The notes: generated from the letters alone by a model not told the origin. A stretch of 58,403 bases of DNA from CAZKAP01 sp964552195 (GCA_964552195.1 CAZKFM010000016.1:1-58403), one strand, 5' to 3'; positions 35,031 through 45,238 are shown, counted from the stretch's first letter. Numbers and translations are program-made.

Positions 35031-36719
35031 CTATAGCAGTACCACGTCCAGGGCGTCGTTTTCCTTGATCACCTGGGCCAGCTTGTTCTTTGTGAGTTCT
35101 TTAATTGCCTTGTCCCACTTCTTGTTGGAAAGCCCGGACTGTTCCTTGAGCTCTTCGAGAGCCATGCGCTCGGTTCCCTGAAGCGCTTGCAGGACTTCTC
35201 TGGCCTCGTCGGTCAATTCGACGGCCTTGCGCTCCGGCTTCATCTGAGGGAAAAATAGGACCTCCTGTATGCTGGCCTGATCGGTAAGCAGCATGCACAG
35301 CCTGTCGATCCCGATGCCGATCCCACTGGTGGGCGGCATGCCGTATTCCAGGGACCTCAGGAAGTCCTGATCGATAAACATGGCCTCGTCGTCACCTTTT
35401 TCCGATAGTCTAAGCTGCTCCTCGAACCGCTCGCGCTGGTCAATGGGATCGTTGAGCTCGGAATAGGCGTTGGCGATTTCCTTGCCGTTTACCAGGAGTT
35501 CGAAACGTTCGGTCAGATGGGGTTTCTCACGGTGTTCCTTGGTCAGCGGACTCATCTCCTTGGGGTAGTCGATGATGAAGGTGGGCTGCACGTAGTGATC
35601 TTCGCATTTTTCTCCGAAGATCTCGTCGATCAGTTTACCTAGCCCCATGGTCTCATCTACCTCGATGTCGAGCGACTTAGCGATACGGCGCACTTCTTCC
35701 TCGTTTTTTCCTTCGAGATCGTGTCCGGTATGTTCCTTTATGGCTTGCAATATGGGTACCCGGGGGTAGGGCGCCCTGAAATCTAAGGTACGGCCACCTA
35801 CGGTTACTTCCGGGCGGCCACAGGTATCAACCGCGACCTTTTCGAGCAGTTGCTCTGTGGTCTCCATCATCCAGTGATAGTCCTTGTAGGCCACGTAGAG
35901 TTCCATGACGGTGAATTCCGGGTTATGGGTACGGTCCATGCCTTCGTTCCGGAAGTCTTTGGCGAATTCGTAAACCCCGTCGAATCCGCCTACGATCAGG
36001 CGCTTGAGGTACAGTTCGTTGGCGATTCGCAGATACAAGGGGATGTTAAGGGCATTGTGATGGGTAACGAAGGGTCGGGCCGCAGCACCACCCGGTATGG
36101 CCTGCAGTATGGGGGTTTCCACCTCCAGATAACCGCGCTGGTTAAAGAATTCACGCATGCTCTGGGTGATCCGCGTGCGCTTCACAAAGGTCTCCCTGAC
36201 CTGAGGATTGACCACCAAGTCTACGTAGCGCATCCGGTAACGCTGCTCTGGATCGTTGAATTCGTCGTAGACCTTGCCTTCCGCATCGGTCTTGGGAAGG
36301 GGTAAGGGACGCAGTGCCTTGCTCAATAGGGTGAATTCCCTGACCAGCACGGTCTTTTCCCCGACCTGAGTGGTGAAAAGCTCGCCTTTTATGCCTACTA
36401 TGTCCCCGATGTCCAGGAGCTTTTTGTACACCTCATTGTAGAGGGTTTTGTCCTCGCCTGGAGCGATTTCGTCCCGGTTGAAGTACACCTGAATGCGGCC
36501 GCTACTATCCTGAATCTCGGCAAAAGAGGCCTTCCCCTGAATGCGACGCGACATGAGCCGGCCTGCCAGTATAACCTCGCGCCCTTCTTCGAAATCGGCA
36601 TGTATGTCTTCTGCCCTGGTGTTAACGGGGTAAAGTGCTGCCGGGTAGGGGTTAATCCCCAGTTCTCTAAGCTTTTTCAGCTTGTCGCGGCGCACCTGTT
36701 CCTGTTCCGATAATTGCAT
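35031..36719 (-). CDS. lysS: Lysyl-tRNA synthetase, class II
   Basis: Charges tRNA-Lys. The N-terminal OB-fold anticodon-binding domain (about 50-160) is followed by the class II core: motif 2 region FRNEGMDRTHNPEFTVMELY and motif 3 GIGIGIDRLCMLLTD. The protein has 562 residues where E. coli LysS has 505; the extra ~60 at the C-terminus (MALEELKEQSGLSNKKWDKAIKEL) look like a winged-helix or helical add-on that I recognise from Bacteroidota LysS proteins. Confidence 0.97.
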   Translation of the reverse strand: MQLSEQEQVRRDKLKKLRELGINPYPAALYPVNTRAEDIHADFEEGREVILAGRLMSRRIQGKASFAEIQDSSGRIQVYFNRDEIAPGEDKTLYNEVYKKLLDIGDIVGIKGELFTTQVGEKTVLVREFTLLSKALRPLPLPKTDAEGKVYDEFNDPEQRYRMRYVDLVVNPQVRETFVKRTRITQSMREFFNQRGYLEVETPILQAIPGGAAARPFVTHHNALNIPLYLRIANELYLKRLIVGGFDGVYEFAKDFRNEGMDRTHNPEFTVMELYVAYKDYHWMMETTEQLLEKVAVDTCGRPEVTVGGRTLDFRAPYPRVPILQAIKEHTGHDLEGKNEEEVRRIAKSLDIEVDETMGLGKLIDEIFGEKCEDHYVQPTFIIDYPKEMSPLTKEHREKPHLTERFELLVNGKEIANAYSELNDPIDQRERFEEQLRLSEKGDDEAMFIDQDFLRSLEYGMPPTSGIGIGIDRLCMLLTDQASIQEVLFFPQMKPERKAVELTDEAREVLQALQGTERMALEELKEQSGLSNKKWDKAIKELTKNKLAQVIKENDALDVVLL

Positions 36720-36866
36720 ATCCGGGTTTTAGTCCGCAAAAATAATCCAATTGCCGATTAGTCCGTGTTCGGTGCCTCAGTAAAGCGAAATACCTCAGCT
36801 CGAATGTTCTGTTTGATGCGTGAAATAATGGCCGTAAGAAAATAATGCCTTTTGGGGGTAAGCCTG

Positions 36867-36874
36867 TAACTTTG
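36867..36874 (+). promoter_or_regulatory. Putative -7 element of the yqaE-lipB operon
   Basis: TAACTTTG matches TAnnTTTG exactly, 45 bases before ATG 36920. No clear -33 box at the expected distance. Confidence 0.45.
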
Positions 36875-36919
36875 GACTTGTTTTTGCGTCCTATTTTTAA
36901 GACAAAAAACGAGGGCATT

Positions 36920-37087
36920 ATGAGTATCTGGCGCATTCTTCTATCCATTTTCCTTCCTCCACTCGCCGTGTATGACAAGGGTTGTGGTTCGATTATAATT
37001 GTACTACTTTTAACCATCGTCGGGTGGGTCCCTGGCACCATAGCTGCCCTGGTGATCCTGAACAAACCCGAGCCACAGGTTCAATAA
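36920..37087 (+). CDS. YqaE/Pmp3-family small membrane protein
   Basis: 55 residues with two transmembrane helices and the family pattern ILLSIFLPPLAVYDKGCGSIIIVLLLTIVGWVPGTIAAL (about residues 4-43, here split by the glycine turn). Pmp3 relatives are stress-linked plasma-membrane peptides. ATG 36920 is chosen because the family begins here; the upstream frame extension is not conserved. It is followed after eight bases by a lipoprotein gene and then lipB. Confidence 0.85.
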   Translation: MSIWRILLSIFLPPLAVYDKGCGSIIIVLLLTIVGWVPGTIAALVILNKPEPQVQ

Positions 37088-37095
37088 GTAGTATT

Positions 37096-37860
37096 ATGAA
37101 AACATTTTCTTCTCTGTGCAAGCTGTTTGCCCTTGCAGTACTGGCGGTTTTTGCCTCCTGCACTCTAACGGAACAGGTTTACATTAACGAGGACGGAAGC
37201 GGTCAGTACCGACTGGGGTACGATGGTTCTGGCATGATGGCCATGATGGCCGACATGGGAAGTTCGGACAGTACGTCCTCTACCAAAGACATGGATACGA
37301 CCGTGGTGTTCCGGGAATTACTGGAATTGGAGAAGGATAGCATAGCTCAGCTCAGCCAGGAGGACCAGGAGGCTCTAAAGGCGCTGGAACCGTACACCAT
37401 GGATTTCATTGTCAGTGAGAAGGATAAAAAGATGATGTTCGACCTCAAGAGGGACTTCAGGGATCTCAGTGAACTCACCAACGGTTTTCGCGATTTCCAG
37501 AAGGCGATGAGCATGGGAGACAGCCTGCAGCAGTCTCAGGAGTCCAATCCTTTCGCCAACTTTGGTCAGGGCAGCGAGGTAACTTATTCCTTCAAGAAGA
37601 ACACCTTTACCCGCAATGCCGCTATACCCACAGCGGAGGACATGAATATTTCGGAGAACGACATGCAAGGGATGGAAATGATGCTGGATGCTACCATGTA
37701 CAAGCTGGAGTATCATTTTCCGAGGAAGATCAAATCGACCACACTCGAGGGGGCAACATTGTCTCCGGACGGAAAGACACTAAATTTTCAGATCAGCCTG
37801 TCGGATGTCATGAAAAATCCTGAGGCCCTGAATTTCGAGGTGGAGCTCGAGAGGAAGTAG
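37096..37860 (+). CDS. Lipoprotein of unknown function
   Basis: 254 residues, lipobox VFASC (Cys22). The N-terminal LTEQVYINEDGSGQYRLGYD is a pattern I associate with Bacteroidota lipoproteins of unknown function. Met/Asp/Ser-rich helical stretches follow (MMAMMADMGSSDSTS). No domain recognised. It lies between yqaE (8-base gap) and lipB (1-base gap), so it is in their operon. Confidence 0.75.
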   Translation: MKTFSSLCKLFALAVLAVFASCTLTEQVYINEDGSGQYRLGYDGSGMMAMMADMGSSDSTSSTKDMDTTVVFRELLELEKDSIAQLSQEDQEALKALEPYTMDFIVSEKDKKMMFDLKRDFRDLSELTNGFRDFQKAMSMGDSLQQSQESNPFANFGQGSEVTYSFKKNTFTRNAAIPTAEDMNISENDMQGMEMMLDATMYKLEYHFPRKIKSTTLEGATLSPDGKTLNFQISLSDVMKNPEALNFEVELERK

Positions 37861-37861
37861 C

Positions 37862-38599
37862 ATGACAGGAGCTGCATCCCAGAAACAGGTCCGATTCCGG
37901 GATCTGGGTCGAAAGGAATATAAGGACACCTGGGAATTACAGGAACGCCTTTTCCGCTCCTCCCTGGATCGCAAAATCAGGAACAAGCGCGAAAACGCGG
38001 GAGAAACACCGGAGCACTACCTCCTGCTAGTTGAACACCCTCCGGTCTATACGCTGGGCAAGAACGGCGATATGTCCAACCTACTGGTATCCGAAGATGA
38101 GCTTAAGCGCAAAGGGGCTACTTTCTTCCACATCGATCGCGGGGGAGATATCACCTTTCACGGCCCCGAGCAGATCGTTGGCTACCCCATACTTGACCTG
38201 GACGAATTCTATACCGATATTCACCGTTATCTGCGGGAACTGGAGGAAGTCATCATACGTACCCTCGCCGATTACGGCCTTCAGGGGGATCGGTCTAAAG
38301 GGGAAACCGGCGTCTGGCTGGATGTGGGTACGCCCGCGGCCCGGAAGATTTGCGCCATGGGCATACGCGCCAGCAGGTGGGTGACCATGCACGGTTTTGC
38401 TTTCAACATCAATACCGATCTGTCCTTTTTTGACCTCATGGTGCCCTGTGGCATACGGGATAAGCAAGTTACTTCGCTGCAAAAAGAACTGGGCCGTCGA
38501 GTGCCTCTCGATGAGGTCAAGGCCGTACTGCTCCAGCACTTCTCTGAGGTACTCGGGGTGAAGTTGGTCCTTTCAGAAGTGGAGCATCCCGCGCAATAA
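37862..38599 (+). CDS. lipB: Octanoyltransferase LipB
   Basis: Transfers octanoyl from octanoyl-ACP to lipoyl domains, the first step of lipoate synthesis. 245 residues. Conserved segments are RGGDITFHGPEQIVGYPI, KICAMGIRASRWVTMHGFAFN with the catalytic Lys, and VPCGIRDKQVTSL with the nucleophile Cys. Complete and presumably active. Last gene of the yqaE operon; the stop is 34 bases from a convergent lipoprotein gene. Confidence 0.95.
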   Translation: MTGAASQKQVRFRDLGRKEYKDTWELQERLFRSSLDRKIRNKRENAGETPEHYLLLVEHPPVYTLGKNGDMSNLLVSEDELKRKGATFFHIDRGGDITFHGPEQIVGYPILDLDEFYTDIHRYLRELEEVIIRTLADYGLQGDRSKGETGVWLDVGTPAARKICAMGIRASRWVTMHGFAFNINTDLSFFDLMVPCGIRDKQVTSLQKELGRRVPLDEVKAVLLQHFSEVLGVKLVLSEVEHPAQ

Positions 38600-38633
38600 T
38601 GCAGTTTACTTCCACTCGTTCAGAGGTCCGGTA

Positions 38634-41099
38634 TTATAGCTGATAAACCGTAATGGCATTACCGGCATCCTTGATCACCGCTTCCAGCTGACCGTCCTTG
38701 TCCATGTCGGAGAGGTCTATACCTGAATTTCCGGAGATGGGGAATCCCGGGATGGTTTCCGCCTGACTGTTGAACAGGTAGCTGTTCTCGTTCTGTATAT
38801 CGGTTATGGACACGTATATCTTGTCGTTTACGTAAAAGATGTGTGGAGCCGTGTAGACCCCTACATCGAGCTCTGTCTTCTTGCCTTTGATATTAAGGTA
38901 ATAGTCGTTCATGATGGCCAGGGTCTTCTCCGTGGCAAACCAGAGGTGATCCTTTTCCAGGTTGAAGTCTGTGGTGGTCAGCTTTCCGCTGGCATCCACC
39001 TGATGGAGTACACCACTTCGGTCAGTAACAGATATCTTGTTCTTGTAAAGAAAGACAGGATTATCCGAGAAATCGATCTTCTCGTTAAGGCTGATGCGGT
39101 CTTTACCCGTTCGATGGGTGATCTTGAGTGTGCCATCGGACAACTGAAATACCAGGAAGTCCCTGTTGTTCAGTCGTACATGCACCGGGGGCTGTATCAC
39201 GTCTGAGGTGACTCTGGAGAGTTTGAAGCCGCTTACACTTTTTCCCCGTCCGTCGAACATGAATACCTTCTTGCCCTGGGTCACCAGGAAGCGGTAGTTT
39301 CGGTTGTTGTCGTAGTCGAATACCGCCAGCGGATTCAGGTTGCCGCCAGGGAACTCCATATCAAAGGGCTGCACCAGACGGCCCTTTCTATCGAATATCT
39401 GGAAGCGGGAGTCGGTGCAGAATGCGAGCTGGAGCTTTTTGTTGCGATAGAGGTCGACCTGATGAATGCGGCCGTTAATCTTAGAGTCGAGCTTGCGTTT
39501 CCAGAGGATATCGCCCTCTTCGCTGATCAGGTAGAGATTGTTGTTGATATCCTGGACCACAACCTCTTGTTTGCCGGTGTAATGATTGACGACAAACTGG
39601 GGCGTGGTGGCTGCCTCTGCACCCAGCAGTACGCTCCATTGCACATCGGCCTTGCTACTTGAATTCCGGGTGGTCAGAGGTGCAAACTGTGATGTGGAGT
39701 GGTAGAATCCCTTGTCCTTAACCAACTGAAAGGCGAAGCTGTATTCGTCGTAGTTCTCATCCTGGAAGTCGTCGGCCAACTCCGCGCCGAAGGAGCGTTC
39801 AAGGATGTCCGAAACCCGTGCTGAGCGGGAGACAAAACGGACGCTGCTCTCTTCGGCCAACGACAGGGCGGCGGACTGATAGGCCTGGGATTGCCGGAAG
39901 ACCGTTCCCTGCTGATAGTGCGTGATGATTTCCTGCATCTTGGACAAGTCGCTGGTGAAGATGGTGGTGTTTTCGAAAAGCACGCAGTATTCAGCCTGGA
40001 AATCCCGGATCAGGGGGTCCAGGGATTCCTTAAACCAGTCGTTGTCCGGCAGCAGGTTGATTTCTATGTTCTTGTATCGCCGGGTATCCACGCGGTGGTT
40101 GAGTATAAAGGTGTTCACCTGGTCAACCCCGTAGGAGCGGAGCATGATGCCTTTCTGGTCGCCCATATACATGATTCCGAGTTCTTCCAGAGTCTGGAAC
40201 AGGCTGTCGTTGCGTACCACCTTGCGTTCCAGCAGGGCTTCCTGATTGGCCGCAAAAACCTGAAAATCCTGAAAGTGGACACTGAGCACGGCTTCGGAGG
40301 TGTTGGGGGCATAGTCGGATACCTGCTCCCGGTCTGCCACGCTTCCTTCGAACAGGTCCACCCACTGCAGGGTGGAGTCGCTTGGGGTAGTGACTCCGTT
40401 CAGTACTAGCCCCTGGGGCCGGGGTTCCATGTCCAGGGATACCCAGTTTGCGAATTCCGAGACGTAGTTCAGCGAGGCCGGATTGAGTTCGTTTCTGAAG
40501 AGGTAGGATGTAAACGTCGGATTGATGATCAGCGTGGCATTCTTTCGGGGATCGGCAGTCTGATACATCTTCAGGAAATCCTTAGGCATACGGGTCGAAG
40601 GGCCGGTGCGAATCAGTTTTTCGAGGATTAGACGGGAGCTGCTGAGCAACAACAGGTCCTTGTCCAGCATGGCATAAATTTCCTCGTCGCCGGCCGTGTA
40701 TTTCTTCATGACCTGTTTCTGGTAGTTGAGCGTTTCTCCCTTGCTGTCCGAAAGGCGGGAGCGATCGAAGAACTGGGTCTTATTTTTGGCTACAATTAAA
40801 TACGAAAGGCGACCCAGTCCCTCTTCATACAAACCGATCAGGATCTCCCCATCGGGACGAATGGCCCTTAGCCCATCGAGTTTTTCCAGCACAGGACTGA
40901 GGGATTCCATGTTGGCCGATTTCTCAAAGAATGGGTGAGTCTCCAGAGTATTCCTGAAGTCGTCGAAGTTGTTTACCCGGATCAGTACCGCAACGTCTTC
41001 GGGAAAATAGGACAGGGCCAGTGGCACTTGAGTTTCCTTGTCGGTGCAGGAGAAGAAACCTATACATATACATATGAGTATCCAGCGCAGACGCATCAT
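38634..41099 (-). CDS. Large lipoprotein with C-terminal beta-propeller-like region
   Basis: 821 residues with a lipobox (GFFSC, Cys18). The N-terminal ~450 residues (LSYFPEDVAVLIRVNNFDDFRNTL and following) resemble DUF3352-type proteins. The C-terminal ~350 residues show repeated short beta strands of the PQQ/WD-like type (NNLYLISEEGDILWKRKLDSK; FQIFDRKGRLVQPFD; VFMFDGRGKSVSGF; LFNSQAETIPGFPISG), consistent with a propeller. The last part, DLSDMDKDGQLEAVI, looks like a Ca-binding VCBS blade. Probably outer-membrane or periplasmic. It follows rnhB on the same strand by 52 bases. No function known. Confidence 0.7.
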   Translation of the reverse strand: MMRLRWILICICIGFFSCTDKETQVPLALSYFPEDVAVLIRVNNFDDFRNTLETHPFFEKSANMESLSPVLEKLDGLRAIRPDGEILIGLYEEGLGRLSYLIVAKNKTQFFDRSRLSDSKGETLNYQKQVMKKYTAGDEEIYAMLDKDLLLLSSSRLILEKLIRTGPSTRMPKDFLKMYQTADPRKNATLIINPTFTSYLFRNELNPASLNYVSEFANWVSLDMEPRPQGLVLNGVTTPSDSTLQWVDLFEGSVADREQVSDYAPNTSEAVLSVHFQDFQVFAANQEALLERKVVRNDSLFQTLEELGIMYMGDQKGIMLRSYGVDQVNTFILNHRVDTRRYKNIEINLLPDNDWFKESLDPLIRDFQAEYCVLFENTTIFTSDLSKMQEIITHYQQGTVFRQSQAYQSAALSLAEESSVRFVSRSARVSDILERSFGAELADDFQDENYDEYSFAFQLVKDKGFYHSTSQFAPLTTRNSSSKADVQWSVLLGAEAATTPQFVVNHYTGKQEVVVQDINNNLYLISEEGDILWKRKLDSKINGRIHQVDLYRNKKLQLAFCTDSRFQIFDRKGRLVQPFDMEFPGGNLNPLAVFDYDNNRNYRFLVTQGKKVFMFDGRGKSVSGFKLSRVTSDVIQPPVHVRLNNRDFLVFQLSDGTLKITHRTGKDRISLNEKIDFSDNPVFLYKNKISVTDRSGVLHQVDASGKLTTTDFNLEKDHLWFATEKTLAIMNDYYLNIKGKKTELDVGVYTAPHIFYVNDKIYVSITDIQNENSYLFNSQAETIPGFPISGNSGIDLSDMDKDGQLEAVIKDAGNAITVYQL

Positions 41100-41151
41100 A
41101 GCCCTCTGTTTTAGAACAAATGTAGCCTAAATAGGAAAATCTCAACAGGGC

Positions 41152-41727
41152 TCAGTCGGGAAAGAGTCGGAAGCTTTTCCTGTGCCAGGGGCAATGGCCA
41201 TGGCTTTTTATGGCCTTCCGGTGATCGGCCGTGGGGTAACCTTTATTTTGGGCCCAGCCATAAGCGGGGTAGTCTTCATGCAATCGGATCATGTAAGCAT
41301 CCCTGTGTGTCTTGGCCAGTATGGAAGCTGCGGCGATGTTAACAAATCGGCTGTCGCCTTTCACCGCTGTTTGGTGGGGGATTCCGGGATACGGGTGAAA
41401 GCGGTTTCCATCCACGGCCAGAAATTGTGGGGTGATAACCAGGTCCTTCACACAGCGGTGCATGGCGGCGATGCTTGCATTGAGAATGTTCAGGCGATCG
41501 ATTTCTTCAGGCAGCACATGCGACACAGACCAAGCAATGGCATGTTCCTCTATGAGTTTACGTAATTCTTCCCTGCGCGCAGCACTGATCTTTTTGGAAT
41601 CCGTTATGCCCTCAATACTGTGCTTCTTGGGCAGGATAACCGCGGCGGCCGTGACCGGTCCGGCCAGGCAGCCCCTTCCAGCCTCGTCCAGTCCGGCCTC
41701 TATACGTTGGGTGATTTGATTTTTCAA
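41152..41727 (-). CDS. rnhB: Ribonuclease HII
   Basis: Removes RNA from RNA-DNA hybrids, including single misincorporated ribonucleotides. 191 residues. The N-terminal AGLDEAGRGCLAGPV carries the first Asp-Glu pair; LAVDGNRF and HRDAYM supply the remaining acidic residues; KGYPTADHRKAIKSHG is the conserved C-terminal block. Complete. Confidence 0.96.
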   Translation of the reverse strand: MKNQITQRIEAGLDEAGRGCLAGPVTAAAVILPKKHSIEGITDSKKISAARREELRKLIEEHAIAWSVSHVLPEEIDRLNILNASIAAMHRCVKDLVITPQFLAVDGNRFHPYPGIPHQTAVKGDSRFVNIAAASILAKTHRDAYMIRLHEDYPAYGWAQNKGYPTADHRKAIKSHGHCPWHRKSFRLFPD

Positions 41728-41950
41728 GGTTTTTACGGGATGGTGTTGGTAAAATAGTTTTTGTGCATATTTGTCAAATATTAAGGGAATCTTAAATTAA
41801 CGGCAAATCTTTTGAAAGAAATCGACTGAAGGCCTTTGGCATTGCTTTTTTCATAGTACGCCACAATAATTTCAATATTTATAGAAAGTTTTTTGGTTGA
41901 TTAACTATTTATTAAGATTTTCGTGTTTGACTAATTCAAAAAAACGGTTT

Positions 41951-44900
41951 ATGAAATTATCGCTTAGACAGGTGTTGTTCGCTTTTACGGCGCTCTTCAC
42001 CTTACTGTCCTTCGGGCAGACGATTACGGGAAAAGTATCTGATCCTGACGGCCTAGGCCTTCCGGGTGTTGCCGTAGTGGTTGTGGGAACGTCTACAGGA
42101 GTCCAGACGGACTTCGACGGAAACTACTCCATTGCCGCCACCCAAGGACAGGTTATCGAGTACAGCTACCTGGGCTTTAAAACGCTTAGGAGAACGGTTA
42201 CCAATGTAACTGTAATAAATGTTATGATGCAGGAGGATGCTCAGGCGCTTGACGAAGTAGTGGTAGTAGGTTATGGTACTACCAGTAGGGAAGCTTACAC
42301 CGGTACGGTAAAGACGGTAAAGGCGGAAAACCTCGAGATCAAAAACACCACGAACGTTTCCCAGGCATTGATCGGGGAGGCTGCAGGTGTTACGGTAATT
42401 AACGGTTCCGGTCAGCCCGGCTCGGTATCTACCATTCGTATACGAGGTTATGGTTCGGTTAACGGTAATCGTAGCCCGCTGATCGTTCTGGACGGTGTGC
42501 CCTATGCAGGTTCCCTGAACTCGATTAACCCAACGGATATTGAGTCCACTACTGTACTAAAGGATGCGACCGCAACCGCGATCTACGGTGCACGTGGTGC
42601 CAACGGTGTGGTTCTCATCAATACTAAGCGTGGTTCTTCCACGGGTGAGGGTATCGTTGAGGTCGATGTCAAGACCGGTGTGAACATGCAGGTTATTCCC
42701 CGTTACAATGTAATTCGGGATGTGGATTTATACGCCAATGTGGTTTATCAGGGCCTTTACAATAGTGGAGTTATCGCAGGAAACGATGATGCGGGGGCCA
42801 TTGCTTTTGCTAATTCTCGCTTCTTCACGTCTTCCGTAGTTCCTGTAGGCTACAACCTTTGGAACGTTAATAGTGCGGCGGACCTATTTGATCCTGCGAC
42901 CCGTACTATTAGACCGGGAATCGGACGAAAGTACACGCCTGAGCTTTATGAAGATTACTCATTCCGCACAGGGTACCGTCTGGAGACCAACGTTCGCTTC
43001 AGTGGTGGTGACGATAAGAACCGCTACTTCTTCTCCGCGGGTTATCTGGACGATCAGGGTTATGCCATTAATTCGTTCTTCAAGCGATACACTACACGTC
43101 TTAACGTGGATTCCAAGATCAAGAAGTGGCTGCGTGTTTCTGCTAACATTGATTATACCTATGCCGAGCAATTGGCAAACGGTCAGACTGCCGGTTCGGA
43201 GAACCTGTTCGAATTTGCCGATAAGATGCCACCTATATATGGGGTATTCCTGCGCGACCTGGATGGAAACATAGTAGAAGATCCTTTCTTCGGCGGTCCT
43301 CAGTACGATTACGGTGGGGTTTCCGGTATTCCCGATGGGGAAGGGTCTGCTCAAGTACGTAATCGTACCAATGCGGATAATCTGAATCCGGTTGGTTCTG
43401 CAATTTATGACTTTAACGGTTACGAGCGTCATGCAGCCAATGGTAACTTCCAGATGGATGTAAACTTTACGCCCGACCTGAAGCTCGAGGTCCGCTACGG
43501 TGCCCAGTTCCAGCAGCAGCGAACCAAGAACCACGATAATCCGTTCTACGGAACGGGCCAGCCCATCGGGGGTAGCCTGATTGTTAGCAACGACTGGACT
43601 TGGAGCCAGAACTTCCTGCAGCTGCTGCGTTACAACAAGGAATTCGGCAAGCACAGCGTGGAGGCTTTGGTAGCCCATGAGAGCACGGACACCAAGTTTA
43701 CGGAGTCTGCTCAGTCTGCCCAGACCATGGTTAACCCGTTCGTTCTGGAGCTGAACAACTTTGTGGTAAATACCACAGGTCTGGCTAACGGTAACCGCGC
43801 AGGATTTACACTGGATTCGTATTTCGCCCAGGCGAACTACAATTTCGATCGCAAGTACTTCTTCTCAGCTTCCGTTCGTAGGGACGGTTCTTCGCGATTC
43901 GCGAACGATAAGTACGGTACTTTCTATTCTGTAGGTGGATCCTGGGTGCTTTCCAATGAGAGTTTCCTGGCCAACAACGATTTGTTCCCCTTTCTGAAGC
44001 TCAAGGCTTCTTACGGTACAACAGGTGACCAGGATGGTGTAGGATTCTACGCGGGTCTGGTAACCTTCGGTGTAGGTAATGTTAACGATGGTATTTCCCT
44101 TACGGTGAATGCTCCGGGTAACCCTGACCTGACCTGGGAGGAAGCTCAGCAGTTCCAGACCGGTATCGAAGCGCAGATCGGACGTTTCCTGGATGTGAAT
44201 GTGGATTACTACCGCAAGACCACTACTAACCTGATCTTTAACCGACGAGTTGGACCTTCTCAGGGTATTGCCCTGCTGCAGGTTAACGACGGTGAATTGC
44301 TGAACCAGGGTATCGAATTCGATGTGACAGCTCACCTGGTAGATCGCGAAGATGTCGAACTGGATCTGAACATTAACGGTCAGAGCATCAGCAACGAAAT
44401 CCTGACGATGCCTATCGAGCCGGCTACCGGAGAACCCCGAGTGATCGATAATTCGGTTACTCCTTTCGCCTATTCCGAAGGTCGTTCCATCTTCGATTTC
44501 TACCTGCGGGAGTGGGCAGGAGTTGATCCAGATACAGGTCAGGGTCAGTGGTACCAGTACTACAATGATATCGATGGAGACGGTACCTTCTCTGCCGGAG
44601 ACGAAACCATACAGAACCTGTTTGAGTACCAGAACCAGCAGGCCGAGGAAGGTAATGCAGTGAATCTGCAGCGCCAGACCACCTTTACATACGGTAACGC
44701 GACTCAGCTGTACAACAACAAGTCTGCGATTCCCGACGTATCTGGTGCCTTCCGTCTGTCAGGTCGCTACAAGGCATGGGATTTTGCTGCCCAGTTTACC
44801 TACCAGTTCGGTGGATGGGGACTGGACAACCAGTACTCTGAGCTTATGAACCAGCGATTTGGTATCACCAGCTCGAATTACCACTCCGACCTGCTGCAAG

Positions 44901-45223
44901 CCTGGCAGAACCCCGGTGATATCACCGACGTGCCACGAGTTACTGATAACTCAGATCCGAACGTAGGTTCCGGCTCCACCCGATGGTTGACGCGCACTGA
45001 TTTCCTCGGACTGAACAACGCCAAGATCGGATATACGCTTCCGGCCCGTTACCTGGAAGGTTCGTTCCTGAAGGGAGCTAACTTCTGGATATCAGGTGAT
45101 AACCTGTTCATTATGACCGCTCGTAATGGATTTAACCCATCTACTTCGGAGACTGGTGCTTCAGGACGTCAGTTCTATGCTCCACTTACGACGTTAACTT
45201 TGGGTGCAAGACTTAAGTTTTAA
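41951..45223 (+). CDS. SusC/RagA-family TonB-linked outer membrane protein
   Basis: 1090 residues: TonB-dependent transporter for oligosaccharides or peptides, working with the SusD partner next to it. A signal peptide (to SFGQ, about residue 23) precedes a CarboxypepD_reg-like domain (ITGKVSDPDGLGLPGV), the TonB-box region DEVVVVGYGT, a plug domain (SQALIGEAAGVTVINGSG, GARGANGVVLINTKRG), and a 22-strand barrel ending LTLGARLKF. ATG 41951 starts the signal peptide. No anti-sigma or glycan-enzyme genes lie alongside, so the substrate is unclear. The gene is rich in GGT, AAC and TAC codons, as expected for high expression. Confidence 0.95.
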   Translation: MKLSLRQVLFAFTALFTLLSFGQTITGKVSDPDGLGLPGVAVVVVGTSTGVQTDFDGNYSIAATQGQVIEYSYLGFKTLRRTVTNVTVINVMMQEDAQALDEVVVVGYGTTSREAYTGTVKTVKAENLEIKNTTNVSQALIGEAAGVTVINGSGQPGSVSTIRIRGYGSVNGNRSPLIVLDGVPYAGSLNSINPTDIESTTVLKDATATAIYGARGANGVVLINTKRGSSTGEGIVEVDVKTGVNMQVIPRYNVIRDVDLYANVVYQGLYNSGVIAGNDDAGAIAFANSRFFTSSVVPVGYNLWNVNSAADLFDPATRTIRPGIGRKYTPELYEDYSFRTGYRLETNVRFSGGDDKNRYFFSAGYLDDQGYAINSFFKRYTTRLNVDSKIKKWLRVSANIDYTYAEQLANGQTAGSENLFEFADKMPPIYGVFLRDLDGNIVEDPFFGGPQYDYGGVSGIPDGEGSAQVRNRTNADNLNPVGSAIYDFNGYERHAANGNFQMDVNFTPDLKLEVRYGAQFQQQRTKNHDNPFYGTGQPIGGSLIVSNDWTWSQNFLQLLRYNKEFGKHSVEALVAHESTDTKFTESAQSAQTMVNPFVLELNNFVVNTTGLANGNRAGFTLDSYFAQANYNFDRKYFFSASVRRDGSSRFANDKYGTFYSVGGSWVLSNESFLANNDLFPFLKLKASYGTTGDQDGVGFYAGLVTFGVGNVNDGISLTVNAPGNPDLTWEEAQQFQTGIEAQIGRFLDVNVDYYRKTTTNLIFNRRVGPSQGIALLQVNDGELLNQGIEFDVTAHLVDREDVELDLNINGQSISNEILTMPIEPATGEPRVIDNSVTPFAYSEGRSIFDFYLREWAGVDPDTGQGQWYQYYNDIDGDGTFSAGDETIQNLFEYQNQQAEEGNAVNLQRQTTFTYGNATQLYNNKSAIPDVSGAFRLSGRYKAWDFAAQFTYQFGGWGLDNQYSELMNQRFGITSSNYHSDLLQAWQNPGDITDVPRVTDNSDPNVGSGSTRWLTRTDFLGLNNAKIGYTLPARYLEGSFLKGANFWISGDNLFIMTARNGFNPSTSETGASGRQFYAPLTTLTLGARLKF

Positions 45224-45238
45224 ATAAAAATTGTACAA

